Shown here: positions 26,415-35,224 of the stretch, piece after piece
Layout of the letters: the number at the start of each line of letters is the position of its first letter
Numbering within the stretch: position 1 is the stretch's first letter
DNA from: Bradyrhizobium nivariense
Lineage (GTDB): Bacteria > Pseudomonadota > Alphaproteobacteria > Rhizobiales > Xanthobacteraceae
DNA: 64,000 nt
Assembly: GCF_029846715.1 (NCBI RefSeq)
Contig: NZ_JARVWW010000009.1
Location: forward strand, 62,001-126,000
Reading direction: 5' to 3'
Notes under the pieces: model-generated
Seen by the model: only the letters and a program-made list of their open reading frames with translations
The model's database searches: none
Told to the model about the DNA's origin: nothing
Program-made: the position numbers and the translations under genes

Positions 26415-27959
26415 CTAGCGCAAGCCCGCCCGTCGGAATCCCTCCAGATAGTGCTCGCGATCGGCCTCATTGGCCCACGGCAATTGCGTCGCGATCCAAT
26501 GCAGCGAGATGTTGGGCTGGGTGCGGCGGAGCTCGCCCAGCGCCATCTCCGCAAGCACCCCGTCGCCGGTCATGCCGGCAGAAACCGCGAGCACGCGGTA
26601 GGCGCCGGTGAGGTCGCCGCGGTGGCGGATCGCCTCGCGCGCGAGCGCGATGGCCTCGCCATAGCGCCGCTCGGTGAAGCGGGCATAGCCGGCGATGCCG
26701 TGATAGATCGCCAGGGACGGATCGCGCGGCGAAAGCCGCATTGCCCTCTGCGCGGCCTCGAACGAATCCTTCGGCCGCCCGGCATAGGACAGCGCCAGCG
26801 CGTAATAGCCCTGCGCCAGCGAGAAGTTCGGATTGAGTGCGAGCGCCTGCTCGAACTCGGACAGTGCGTCCGCAAGCCGTCGCGTCGAGAAGCAGACGCT
26901 GCCAAGCGCGGCGTGCGCCCAGGCGTCCTCATGGTCGCAGCGCACCGCGGCGAGCGCGGCGGCTTCCGCCACCGGCGCCACCACGGCAAGCTCGGCCCAG
27001 CCGAGATGCACGCCGAACATGTGGTTCGCCGCGAGCACCGACAGCGCCTGGCCGTAGTTCGGGTCGATCCCGACCGCGCGTTCCAGCAGCGCCCGCGCGG
27101 TCTCGTGATCCCGCCGCGTCACGCGCCAGTAATGCGACAGCGCCCGCATCAGCAGATCCCAGGCATCCAGGCTCGCAGGGGGCTTGCGATGGGCGCGAAA
27201 ACTTTCCGCCGCATGGATCTGCGGCTCGATCGCCGCGACGATCGCGTTGGTGATCTCGTCCTGCACGGCGAATACGTCGACCAGCTCGCGGTCGTAGCGT
27301 TCGGCCCAGAGATGGCTGCCTGATGTGGCGTCGTTGAGCTGCGCCGTGATGCGCACCCGGTTGTCCGCCTTGCGCACGCTGCCTTCGACGATGTAGCGGA
27401 CGCCGAGTTCCTCGGCGATCTGCCGGATGTGGACCGCGCGTCCCTTGTAGGTGAAGGACGAGTTGCGGGCGACCACCATGAACCAGCGCTGCTTCGACAG
27501 CGCGGTGAGGATGTCCTCGCTGATCCCGTCGCCGAAATAGTCCTGTGCGGGATCGCCGCTCATGTTCTCGAAAGCGAGCACCGCGATCGCCGGACGGTCC
27601 GCCAGGGCGCGCGGCAGGGCAGGAATAGCGGGCGCCGGCGCGGCTGCCACTTCTTCCCGGACTTCGCCGACGAAACGAAAGCCCTTGCGCGGAATGGTCT
27701 TGATCAGCCGCTGGCTCGCACCGTCGTCGCCGAGCGCCTTGCGCGCAGCGTTGATCCGGCTGTTCAGGGCGGAATCCGAGATGATCCGATCGCTCCAGAT
27801 CTGGCGGATCAGGTCATCCTTGCTGACCACACGGGCGCGCTGCGCCACCAGATAGAGCAGGAGATCGAACACCTGCGGCTGCAACGGCACGGCGGCTCCG
27901 CCGCAGGTGAGTTCCCGCAGCTTGCCGTCGAGCACATTGTTTTCAAAGAGAAATCGCAC
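26415..27959 (-). CDS. Winged-helix regulator with TolB-like domain and TPR repeats (paralogue 1)
   Basis: A 514-residue one-component regulator. Residues 1-100 are an OmpR/CadC-type winged helix (VFDLLLYLVAQRARVVSKDD ... KGFRFVGEV). A TolB-N-like domain follows (RPAIAVLAFENMSGDPAQDY to about 260), then TPR-like repeats (about 300-480; for example YGEAIALAREAIRHRGDL). No membrane segment is present, so it acts in the cytoplasm. It starts at GTG. It is divergent from mddA across 134 bases that hold a 22-base tandem direct repeat, and it has a close paralogue at 29580-31139. Confidence 0.88.
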   Translation of the reverse strand: MRFLFENNVLDGKLRELTCGGAAVPLQPQVFDLLLYLVAQRARVVSKDDLIRQIWSDRIISDSALNSRINAARKALGDDGASQRLIKTIPRKGFRFVGEVREEVAAAPAPAIPALPRALADRPAIAVLAFENMSGDPAQDYFGDGISEDILTALSKQRWFMVVARNSSFTYKGRAVHIRQIAEELGVRYIVEGSVRKADNRVRITAQLNDATSGSHLWAERYDRELVDVFAVQDEITNAIVAAIEPQIHAAESFRAHRKPPASLDAWDLLMRALSHYWRVTRRDHETARALLERAVGIDPNYGQALSVLAANHMFGVHLGWAELAVVAPVAEAAALAAVRCDHEDAWAHAALGSVCFSTRRLADALSEFEQALALNPNFSLAQGYYALALSYAGRPKDSFEAAQRAMRLSPRDPSLAIYHGIAGYARFTERRYGEAIALAREAIRHRGDLTGAYRVLAVSAGMTGDGVLAEMALGELRRTQPNISLHWIATQLPWANEADREHYLEGFRRAGLR

Positions 27960-27965
27960 GTTTCT

Positions 27966-28009
27966 GTCGTCTCAAGCAAAAATCAAAGTCGTCTCAGGCG
28001 AAAATCAAC
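27966..28009. promoter_or_regulatory. 22-base tandem direct repeat between regulator and mddA
   Basis: Units 27966-27987 and 27988-28009 both begin GTCGTCTCA and share GC/AAAATCAA, differing at about three positions. A 22-base period equals two helical turns, the usual spacing for OmpR-type winged-helix dimers. It starts seven bases upstream of the regulator's GTG. Autoregulation or control of mddA is inferred. Confidence 0.5.
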
Positions 28010-28093
28010 CGTCCGCGAAAGTCAGGGGACGTCCGATGCGGCATGGTGCAGCGACCAATGAGGTGCCGGCGTTTTGGCACAACGGAGCTGTTT

Positions 28094-28882
28094 ATGACCC
28101 AATTTGATCGCCAGGTTCATTCGATCGGCCCGGAGGTTACGGGCTTACGCATTTTCAAGTTCATCGCCTTTCTGTACGGAATTGCGGCGTATCTCGTGTT
28201 TTTCGTCACCATTCTCTACGCTATCGGCTTCGTCATGGGGCTGGTGGTGCCGAAGACCATCGACACCGGAACCGACATGCCGACGGTCGAGGCCGTCATC
28301 ATCAATCTGCTCCTGATGGCCCTGTTCGCGGTCCAGCACAGCGTGATGGCGCGCCAGCAATTCAAGGCATGGTGGACGCAGTATGTCCCCAAGCCGGTCG
28401 AGCGCAGCACCTATGTGCTGTTTGCGAGCCTGTCGCTGCTCCTCCTGTTCTGGCAGTGGCGTCCACTGCCGGCAGTCATATGGGACGTCGCGAACCCGGA
28501 TCTCGCTGTGACGATCGTCACGCTGTCGCTGGTGGGCTGGGTGCTAGTGTTCACCTCGACCTTCATCATCAATCACTTCGAGTTGTTCGGATTGCATCAG
28601 GTGACCAATCATCTCGTCGGCAAGGAGGCATCGCCGCCGCGCTTCAAGACGCCGCTGCTCTACAAGTTCGTCCGTCATCCGATCTATCTCGGCTTCATCA
28701 TCGCGTTCTGGGCGGCGCCGGTCATGACCGTGGGCCATCTGCTGTTCGCCGCCGTGACCACGCTCTACATCTTCGTCGGCATCGCGCTGGAGGAGCACGA
28801 CCTCATCGCTCTCTTTGGCGACGAGTACCGGCAGTACAAACAACGGGTGTCGATGCTTATTCCCTGGCGCAAGTCAGTATAG
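28094..28882 (+). CDS. mddA: Methanethiol S-methyltransferase, MddA-like
   Basis: A 262-residue inner-membrane methyltransferase with about five to six hydrophobic helices and the isoprenylcysteine-methyltransferase-like C-terminus (FVRHPIYLGFIIAFWAAP, then EEHDLIALFGDEYRQY). MddA transfers a methyl group from S-adenosylmethionine to methanethiol, giving dimethyl sulfide; the gene is known from Pseudomonas and Bradyrhizobium. The ATG at 28094 has GGAG six bases upstream; the longer frame to 28043 lacks support. It lies between two paralogous regulators, with a GFA gene 230 bases downstream. Confidence 0.85.
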   Translation: MTQFDRQVHSIGPEVTGLRIFKFIAFLYGIAAYLVFFVTILYAIGFVMGLVVPKTIDTGTDMPTVEAVIINLLLMALFAVQHSVMARQQFKAWWTQYVPKPVERSTYVLFASLSLLLLFWQWRPLPAVIWDVANPDLAVTIVTLSLVGWVLVFTSTFIINHFELFGLHQVTNHLVGKEASPPRFKTPLLYKFVRHPIYLGFIIAFWAAPVMTVGHLLFAAVTTLYIFVGIALEEHDLIALFGDEYRQYKQRVSMLIPWRKSV

Positions 28883-29111
28883 CTCGCGCGTGTTTCCGTC
28901 GCGTCCGCCGAAAGGAGGACGCGCGGTAGCGCTGAGGCGCGTAACGGATCTTGCCGGACTGAGCCTTCAACGTTTCTCGGGGCGAATCCCCCTCACCCCG
29001 ACGCTATCAGTGCGAGCAAAGCTCGTCGCGACCCCCGCATCCGTTTTTGCCGAGTTATCGGCAAACAGGAGCGGGAGAGGAATTCAAACCTTCATCAACG
29101 GAGACGACCCA

Positions 29112-29534
29112 ATGAAACATGTCGGAAACTGCTTCTGCGGCGCGGTCACGGTCGAGGTCACGGGCGCGCCGGAGGCGATGGGCTATTGCCATTGCCGCTC
29201 GTGCCGCTCGTGGTCGGGTGGTCCGGTGAACGCCTTCAGCCTGTGGAAGCCCGAAGCCGTGCGCATCACCGAAGGTGCCGAGAATGTCGAGACCTTCGCG
29301 AAGACACCGCTCAGCCAGCGCAAGTTCTGCAAGAAATGTGGCGGCCATCTCATGACCAACCACCCGCCGCTCGGCCTGGTCGACGTCTTCACCGCCACCA
29401 TCCCCACGCTCGCGTTCGCGCCCGGCGTCCACGTCAATTACGCCGAGACGGTGCTGCCGATGCGCGACGGCCTGCCCAAGCTCAAGGATTTTCCGGCCGA
29501 GTTCGGCGGCAGCGGCGAGATGATGCAGGAGTAG
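29112..29534 (+). CDS. GFA-family (glutathione-dependent formaldehyde-activating-like) zinc protein
   Basis: A 140-residue protein with all zinc ligands of the GFA fold: CFCG near the N-terminus, CHCRSC at about 26-31 and CKKCGGH at about 74-80. Gfa of Paracoccus binds glutathione and was proposed to speed its reaction with formaldehyde; most homologues are uncharacterised. The placement next to mddA is suggestive because methanethiol breakdown yields formaldehyde. Spacing of 230 bases leaves co-transcription uncertain. Confidence 0.85.
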   Translation: MKHVGNCFCGAVTVEVTGAPEAMGYCHCRSCRSWSGGPVNAFSLWKPEAVRITEGAENVETFAKTPLSQRKFCKKCGGHLMTNHPPLGLVDVFTATIPTLAFAPGVHVNYAETVLPMRDGLPKLKDFPAEFGGSGEMMQE

Positions 29535-29544
29535 CGGCGCCCTT

Positions 29545-29572
29545 CTCCTCTCCCGGCAAGCGGGGAGAGGAG
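29545..29572. terminator. Bidirectional hairpin between convergent genes
   Basis: CTCCTCTCCC (29545-29554) and GGGAGAGGAG (29563-29572) form a perfect 10-bp stem with an 8-base loop. It sits in the 45-base gap between the GFA gene and the second winged-helix regulator. There is no clear U-tract in either direction; a member of the CTCTCCCGC repeat family. Confidence 0.55.
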
Positions 29573-29579
29573 AGATTCG

Positions 29580-31139
29580 CTACCTCATCCCCGCACGCCG
29601 TAATCCCTCGAGGTAATGCTCGCGATCTTCTTCCCGCAGCATCGGCAGCTCGCGCGTGATCCAGGCGAGCGAGATGCCGGGCTGGGCGCGGCGCAAGCCT
29701 TCCAGGGCGGAAGTCGAGAGCGCGGGATCCCCCGACATGCCGGCGGCGGCCGTCAGCACGCGATGCGCGCCGACGAAATCGGCGCGCTGCCGCATCGACT
29801 CGCGCGCCATCTGCACGGCTCCTTCGTAGTCGCGGCCGATGAACCGGGCATAGGCCGCAACGCCGCAATAGATCGCCGCGAGCGGGTCGCGCGGGCTGAG
29901 CCGCAGCGCGCGGCGCGCGGCGGCATCACCGTCCTGCCATCGTCCCGCGTAGCACAGCGTCACGCCGTAGAAGGCGTGCGCCATCGCAAAGTTCGGATTG
30001 AGGTTCAGCGTCAGCTCGAACTCCGCCAGCGCGTCGTCGAAGCGGCGGCGGAATAGATAAGAATAGGCGAGGCCGTGATGGGCCCAGGCATCCTCACGAT
30101 CGGCCTCGACCGCCGCGAGCGCCGCGCGCTCGGCGACCGGTACGGTCGCGGCCATGTCGGACCAGCCCATATGCGCGCCGAAGATGTGGCTGGTCGCGAG
30201 CAGGCCGAGCGCCTTGCCATAGGCGGGATCGAGCGCGACGGCCTTTTCAAGCAGTCCTTGCGCGGCGGCATTGTCCTCGCGGGTGATGCGCCAGTAATGC
30301 GACAATGCGCGCATCACGAGGTCCCAGGCATCCAGGCTTCCCGGCGGCTTCTGCTGGGCGCGAAAACTCTCGGCGGTATAGAGCTGCGGCTCGATCGCGG
30401 CGACGATCGCCTCGGTGATCTCGTCCTGCACGGCGAAGATGTCGGCAAGCTCGCGGTCGTATCGTTCGGCCCAGAGATGGCTGCCGGTCGAGACGTCGTT
30501 GAGCTGGGCGGAGATACGCACGCGATCGCCGCTCCGCCGCACGCTGCCTTCGAGCACATAGCGCACGCCGAGCTCGCGCGCGACCTCGTGGATGTGCACG
30601 GCGCGGCCCTTGTAGACGAAGGAGGAGTTGCGCGCGACGACGAAGAACCAGCGCAGCTTCGACAGCGCGGTGATGATGTCCTCGCTGATCCCGTCGGAGA
30701 AATAATCCTGCTCGCGGTCGCCGCTCATGTTGGTAAAGGGCAGCACCGCGATCGCCGGCCGGTCCGGCAGTGCGAGGGGAGCCTGCAGAACCTTCGCGCC
30801 GAAACGGGGCTCCGGCGCGGTCGCCTCACGCTTGGTCTCGACGTCGCCGACGAAACGAAAACCCTTGCGCGCGATGGTGCGGATCAGCGCCTGGCTCGCG
30901 CCGCTGTCGCCGACCGCCTTGCGTGCCGCATTGATCCGGCTGGTCAGAGTGGATTCGGAGACGCTGCGCCCGTGCCAGATCTTGTCGATCAGTTCGTCCT
31001 TGCTGACCACCCGGTCGCGGTTCTCCATGAGGTGGACGACGAGATCGAAGACCTGCGGCTCCACGGCAACGGGAACCTGCTCGCGGCTCAGCTCGCGCCG
31101 GTCGGTATCGAGCAGGTGATCCCGGAACAGAAACTGCAC
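29580..31139 (-). CDS. Winged-helix regulator with TolB-like domain and TPR repeats (paralogue 2)
   Basis: A 519-residue paralogue of the 26415-27959 product, with the same order: winged helix (1-100, ending RKGFRFVGDVE), TolB-like domain (RPAIAVLPFTNMSGDREQDY onward) and TPR-like repeats (YEGAVQMARESMRQRADF). Long blocks are identical in both, including GSHLWAERYDREL and SLDAWDL. It also starts at GTG. It is divergent from the lyase-family gene across 400 bases. Separate targets or heterodimer formation are both possible. Confidence 0.88.
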   Translation of the reverse strand: MQFLFRDHLLDTDRRELSREQVPVAVEPQVFDLVVHLMENRDRVVSKDELIDKIWHGRSVSESTLTSRINAARKAVGDSGASQALIRTIARKGFRFVGDVETKREATAPEPRFGAKVLQAPLALPDRPAIAVLPFTNMSGDREQDYFSDGISEDIITALSKLRWFFVVARNSSFVYKGRAVHIHEVARELGVRYVLEGSVRRSGDRVRISAQLNDVSTGSHLWAERYDRELADIFAVQDEITEAIVAAIEPQLYTAESFRAQQKPPGSLDAWDLVMRALSHYWRITREDNAAAQGLLEKAVALDPAYGKALGLLATSHIFGAHMGWSDMAATVPVAERAALAAVEADREDAWAHHGLAYSYLFRRRFDDALAEFELTLNLNPNFAMAHAFYGVTLCYAGRWQDGDAAARRALRLSPRDPLAAIYCGVAAYARFIGRDYEGAVQMARESMRQRADFVGAHRVLTAAAGMSGDPALSTSALEGLRRAQPGISLAWITRELPMLREEDREHYLEGLRRAGMR

Positions 31140-31539
31140 GTCGAAAACTCAGACCTCACAATGACATCAGGCAAATGATGAAATGAAAACGGATTTCGAC
31201 TGAAGTCTGTGAGTCCGCCGAGGGGGCCGGCCGGTTCACCACGATCGCGTGATGGCAGCCATGCCATTTGCGGGGAGGAATGCGACTTGAGTTAGAATAT
31301 GGCGGTTTCAGTCGGATTGTCGCGAGCTACGCACTGAACTGATTGCCGTCAGCGCAATCTATCACCGTCATCCTGAGCCGTCGCGTGCGCTGCTTCGCGT
31401 CGCAGGTCTCGCACCACAGCATGACGGAGGCGACAGTTTGGACGTCGGAATGTCTGGCGAATGGCGAATGTCCATTTGCCGAACAGCTCCGTGTGCGTAA
31501 GCTGACCTCACACAAAACACCAACCACGAAGAAGCGCCC
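31140..31539. other. 400-base divergent intergenic region
   Basis: No gene is seen here. The left part (31140-31200) is AT-richer and is the probable promoter zone of the regulator. Short inverted arms CCGTCAT (31365-31371) and ATGACGG (31421-31427) enclose a GC-rich block, which resembles a degenerate intergenic repeat. The right end should hold the promoter of the lyase gene, but I cannot identify -35/-10 elements with confidence. Confidence 0.4.
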
Positions 31540-32901
31540 ATGCCCGCTTTTCACGCCTCGACCACCGTGCTCGACTCCATGCTGTTCCGCGATGCCTTCG
31601 GCACGCCGCAGATGCGGGAGGTGTTTTCAGACGTCGCGACGGTCGCGCGCTATGCCGAGGTCGAGGTGGCGTTGGCGAAGGCGGAAGCGAAGTGCGGGGT
31701 GATCCCGCAGGATGCCGCCGATCAGATCGCGGCGCGAACCGATGTTGCCGCGCTCGATTTCGATCTGTTGCGGCAGGAGACCGATGTCGTCGGCTATCCG
31801 ATCCTGCCGCTGGTGCATCAAATGGTGAAGCAATGCGGCGATGCCGGCCGCTATGTGCATTGGGGCGCGACCACGCAGGACATCATGGACACCGCCGTGG
31901 TGCTGCAACTGCGCGCCGGGCTCGAGATCGTCGAACAGGACATCGCCGCGCTGCGCAAAATCCTCGCCGACCTCTCGAAGCGCTATCGCGACACGCCGAT
32001 GGCGGGCCGCACCCATCTCCAGCAGGCGCTGCCGGTGACCTTCGGCTACAAGTCGGCGATCTGGCTCGCGATGTTCGACCGCCACGCCGAGCGTCTGGTA
32101 CAATTGAAGCCGCGCGTCCTGGTCGGCCAGTTCGCCGGCGCCGCCGGAACGCTGGCCTCACTCGGCGACAAGGGGTTTGAGGTGCAGGACGCGCTCTGTG
32201 CCGAGCTGAAGCTCGGCGTTCCCGCCTCGACCTGGCACGTCGCGCGTGACGGCTTTGCCGAGGCCGTGAACTTCCTTGCGCTCGTCACAGGCTCGCTCGG
32301 CAAGATCGCGCTCGACATCATGATCATGGCCTCGACCGAATTCGCAGAGGTCTACGAGCCCTTCGTCAAGGGGCGCGGCGCTTCCTCGACCATGCCGCAG
32401 AAGCGCAATCCGATCTCCTCGGAACTGATGCTCGCGGCGTCCAAGGCGGTGCGCCAGCACGCCGGCCTCATGCTGGATGCCATGGTGCAGGATTTCGAGC
32501 GCGCCACCGGGCCCTGGCACGCCGAATGGATGGCGATCCCCGAGAGCTTCGTGCTGACCGCCGGCGCCTTGCACCAGGCAAAGTTCGCGCTCGCGGGCCT
32601 GATCGTGGACGAAGCGAAGATGAACGACAATCTCGCCATTAGTCGCGGCCTGATTGTGGCCGAAGCGGTCATGATGGGACTCGCGCCGCAGATCGGCCGG
32701 CAGGAGGCGCATGACGTCGTCTATGACGCCTGCCGGCTCGCCAACGAGAAAGGTCTTACGCTGGCGGAGGCGCTCTCGTCCGATTCCCGCGTCTCAAGCC
32801 GGATTGACCGTGCCACAATCGATGCGCTGACTTCACCAAAAAATTACCTTGGCCTTGCGCCCGCCATGGTCGACCGGGTGCTGAAATCGGCAACGCGTTG
32901 A
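31540..32901 (+). CDS. Fumarase/aspartase-superfamily lyase, 3-carboxymuconate cycloisomerase- or adenylosuccinate lyase-like
   Basis: A 453-residue cytoplasmic enzyme. The superfamily signature is GASSTMPQKRNP at about 281-292, with the flexible catalytic serine loop; other conserved parts are HWGATTQDIMDT and GRTHLQQALPVTFG. Length and the HWGATTQD motif fit PcaB-type 3-carboxy-cis,cis-muconate cycloisomerase as well as the PurB-like branch. No other protocatechuate or purine gene is near, so the substrate is open. A 113-base gap separates it from the downstream aminopeptidase gene. Confidence 0.85.
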   Translation: MPAFHASTTVLDSMLFRDAFGTPQMREVFSDVATVARYAEVEVALAKAEAKCGVIPQDAADQIAARTDVAALDFDLLRQETDVVGYPILPLVHQMVKQCGDAGRYVHWGATTQDIMDTAVVLQLRAGLEIVEQDIAALRKILADLSKRYRDTPMAGRTHLQQALPVTFGYKSAIWLAMFDRHAERLVQLKPRVLVGQFAGAAGTLASLGDKGFEVQDALCAELKLGVPASTWHVARDGFAEAVNFLALVTGSLGKIALDIMIMASTEFAEVYEPFVKGRGASSTMPQKRNPISSELMLAASKAVRQHAGLMLDAMVQDFERATGPWHAEWMAIPESFVLTAGALHQAKFALAGLIVDEAKMNDNLAISRGLIVAEAVMMGLAPQIGRQEAHDVVYDACRLANEKGLTLAEALSSDSRVSSRIDRATIDALTSPKNYLGLAPAMVDRVLKSATR

Positions 32902-33014
32902 AAACCAAAATGCGCAAAACCGCGTATCTTTGGTGTGTCGCAAGGCACTCGCACACTTGTGTCTCGCGATGCTAGACTTAGATTGAGCGAGAGACGTTCG
33001 GCAGAGGATCTGGC

Positions 33015-34271
33015 ATGACTGATCAACGCATCACCTCCATCCCCATCGATCCCGTGAAGCTCGACCGGCTGGCCGAGGTGGCGGTGAAGGTGGGCCTGGG
33101 CCTGCGGCCGGGCCAGGATCTGCTCTTGACGGCGCCCGCGATCGCGTTGCCGCTGGTGCGGCGGATCGCCGTGCATGCCTACAAGGCCGGCGCCGGCATC
33201 GTGACGCCGATACTCTCCGACGAAGAGATGACGCTGGCGCGCTACCGCCACGGCCACGACAGCAGCTTCGATCGCGCCGCCAACTGGCTCTATGAGGGCA
33301 TGGCCAAGGCGTTCTCCGACAATACGGCGCGGCTCGCCATCGTCGGCGACAATCCGATGCTGCTGTCGGGCGAAGATCCGTCCAAGGTGGCGCGCGCCAG
33401 CAAGGCCAATTCGATGGCCTATCAGCCGGCGCTGGAGAAAATCGTCAATTTCGACACCAACTGGAACATCATCGCCTATCCGAGCCCGTCCTGGGCCAAG
33501 CAGGTATTCCCTGACGATCCCGAGGACGTTGCGATCGGCAAGCTCGCAGACGCGATCTTCGCCGCTTCGCGCGTCGATCGCGAGGACGCGATGGGTAACT
33601 GGGCGAGTCACAATGCGGTGCTGCGCGAGCGCACCAACTGGCTCAACGGCCTGCATTTTCGCGCGCTGCAATATTCAGGTCCCGGCATCGACCTCACCAT
33701 CGGGCTTGCCGACGGACACGAGTGGGAGGGCGGCGCCTCGCTGTCCAAGAACGGCATCAGCTGCAACGCCAACATTCCGACCGAAGAGGTCTTCACCACG
33801 CCGCATTGCCGGCGGGTCTACGGCCATGTCGTGAGCTCGAAGCCGCTATCCTACCAGGGAACGTTGATCGACAACATCGCGGTGCGCTTCGAGGACGGCA
33901 GGATCGTCGACGCAAAAGCCTCGCGCGGCGCGGAGGTGCTTAACAAGGTGCTCGATACCGACGAGGGCGCGCGGCGTCTCGGCGAAGTCGCGCTGGTGCC
34001 GCATTCCTCGCCGATTTCGCAGAGCGGGCTGTTGTTCTACAACACGCTGTTCGACGAGAATGCCGCCTCGCACATCGCGCTCGGTCAGTGCTATTCGAAG
34101 TGCTTCGTCAACGGCGCGCAGCTCACGCCGCAGCAGATCGCCGCGCAAGGCGGCAACCAGAGCCTGATCCACATCGACTGGATGATCGGGTCCGCCGAGA
34201 CCGACATCGACGGCATTCTCGCCGACGGCAGCAAGGTGCCGGTATTCCGCAAGGGCGAGTGGGCGAAGTAA
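33015..34271 (+). CDS. M29-family aminopeptidase (thermophilic aminopeptidase/AmpS-like)
   Basis: A 418-residue metallo-aminopeptidase that releases N-terminal residues from peptides in the cytoplasm. Family marks are the N-terminal LDRLAEVAVKVGLGLRPGQ, the metal-binding region NIPTEEVFTTPH and later VALVPHSSPI, and the C-terminal SLIHIDWMIGS. Length matches M29 enzymes. It follows the lyase gene in the same direction; a shared transcript is possible but unproven. Confidence 0.9.
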   Translation: MTDQRITSIPIDPVKLDRLAEVAVKVGLGLRPGQDLLLTAPAIALPLVRRIAVHAYKAGAGIVTPILSDEEMTLARYRHGHDSSFDRAANWLYEGMAKAFSDNTARLAIVGDNPMLLSGEDPSKVARASKANSMAYQPALEKIVNFDTNWNIIAYPSPSWAKQVFPDDPEDVAIGKLADAIFAASRVDREDAMGNWASHNAVLRERTNWLNGLHFRALQYSGPGIDLTIGLADGHEWEGGASLSKNGISCNANIPTEEVFTTPHCRRVYGHVVSSKPLSYQGTLIDNIAVRFEDGRIVDAKASRGAEVLNKVLDTDEGARRLGEVALVPHSSPISQSGLLFYNTLFDENAASHIALGQCYSKCFVNGAQLTPQQIAAQGGNQSLIHIDWMIGSAETDIDGILADGSKVPVFRKGEWAK

Positions 34272-34285
34272 CGCGTCTTGCTGTC

Positions 34286-34399
34286 CATCCTTCGAGACGC
34301 CCGCCGCTGGCGGGCTCCTCAGGATGAGGTCTTGATTCGTTGCGACATCTTAGACCCTCATGGTGAGGAGCGCCGGTTTACGGCGCGTCTCGAACCATG
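34286..34399. repeat. BIME-like pair of inverted TTCGAGACGC repeats
   Basis: Two units in opposite orientation: 34286-34326 (CATCCTTCGAGACGC ... GCTCCTCAGGATG) and 34359-34399, whose reverse complement reads CATGGTTCGAGACGC ... GCTCCTCACCATG. Each unit also folds on itself (CATCC/GGATG with GCCCGCC/GGCGGGC; CATGGT/ACCATG with GCGCC/GGCGC). The pair fills the gap between two convergent genes. From memory this family is common in Bradyrhizobium. Confidence 0.8.
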
Positions 34400-34429
34400 C
34401 AGGCCGAGCAAGTACCCTCAAGGCACCTC

Positions 34430-34984
34430 TTAGGCCGCCGCGTTGCGTAGCATCGGGCTGTTGTCGATGCTGAAGCGGTTGAACAGCGTCGTGAACGGGC
34501 TGCCGTCGGTGGCCCGCACGATGGCGTCGGAGGCCGCCACCGCGTCGTAGAGCGCACCGACCGGATCGTTTGCCTCGGGCAGGCCGAGGCCCCTGCGGAT
34601 TTCCTCGCGGGCCTCGTTGACGTCGTCCTCGCCGTCGAGGGTCGCCTCCAGCGCATCCGCCGCGCGCCGCATCTCCTGGAGGTCGCCGCCGGCGGAAAAT
34701 TTGAGGATGTCGAGCCAATAGGGGCGCGCCACGACGAGCTGGACGAAAGCCTCGAAACTCTCCGCAATAATTCCCGCGCGGCCTTCCGATGAGACGTAGA
34801 GCACATTCTGCGACGGCAGCAGCACGAACGCGCCGCCGGAGCCGTCACTGCCGACCTGCCGGGGGCTTTCGATGCCGTCGACGGTGAACCAGGGCTCCTC
34901 TTCGGTTGCGAAGGAGACGTCGAGGCTGCCGAGCCAGGCGACGACCTCACCCTGGGCTGTCAGAACCTCTGGAGTGAGGGGCAT
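34430..34984 (-). CDS. Hypothetical protein, possibly SUKH-like
   Basis: A 184-residue soluble acidic protein. The central segment (LPSQNVLYVSSEGRAGIIAE, then SFEAFVQLVVARPYWLDILKF) resembles the SMI1/KNR4 (SUKH) fold pattern, where such proteins are often immunity or regulatory factors; the match is by eye and weak. The ATG at 34984 has GGAG eight bases upstream and is preferred over a start at 35008. No toxin gene is adjacent. Confidence 0.6.
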   Translation of the reverse strand: MPLTPEVLTAQGEVVAWLGSLDVSFATEEEPWFTVDGIESPRQVGSDGSGGAFVLLPSQNVLYVSSEGRAGIIAESFEAFVQLVVARPYWLDILKFSAGGDLQEMRRAADALEATLDGEDDVNEAREEIRRGLGLPEANDPVGALYDAVAASDAIVRATDGSPFTTLFNRFSIDNSPMLRNAAA

Positions 34985-35224
34985 CGGGATGGCTCCTTCG
35001 ATTGTCACTTTCGCGCACTTTGTCGCACCCCGGAAAAGAAGGGTTCATGTGCGCGAAATTGCAGGGGAATCGCGACGTTAACCGCTTCGGGTCTGCAACT
35101 TGCGGCTGATTGTCGGGGCCTGCGTAAGAAAGAATTAAAAACCGGCTACTAGCGTTCCCGCCATCTTTTGAAACAATCCGGGCCGAGACCCGGCCGGTCA
35201 TATTTATATCCCCTGGGGAAACAG

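Noticed and set aside
31365..31427. Inverted arms CCGTCAT/ATGACGG as an operator
   Set aside because: Arms are 49 bases apart around a GC-rich block; more like a degenerate repeat than a protein site.
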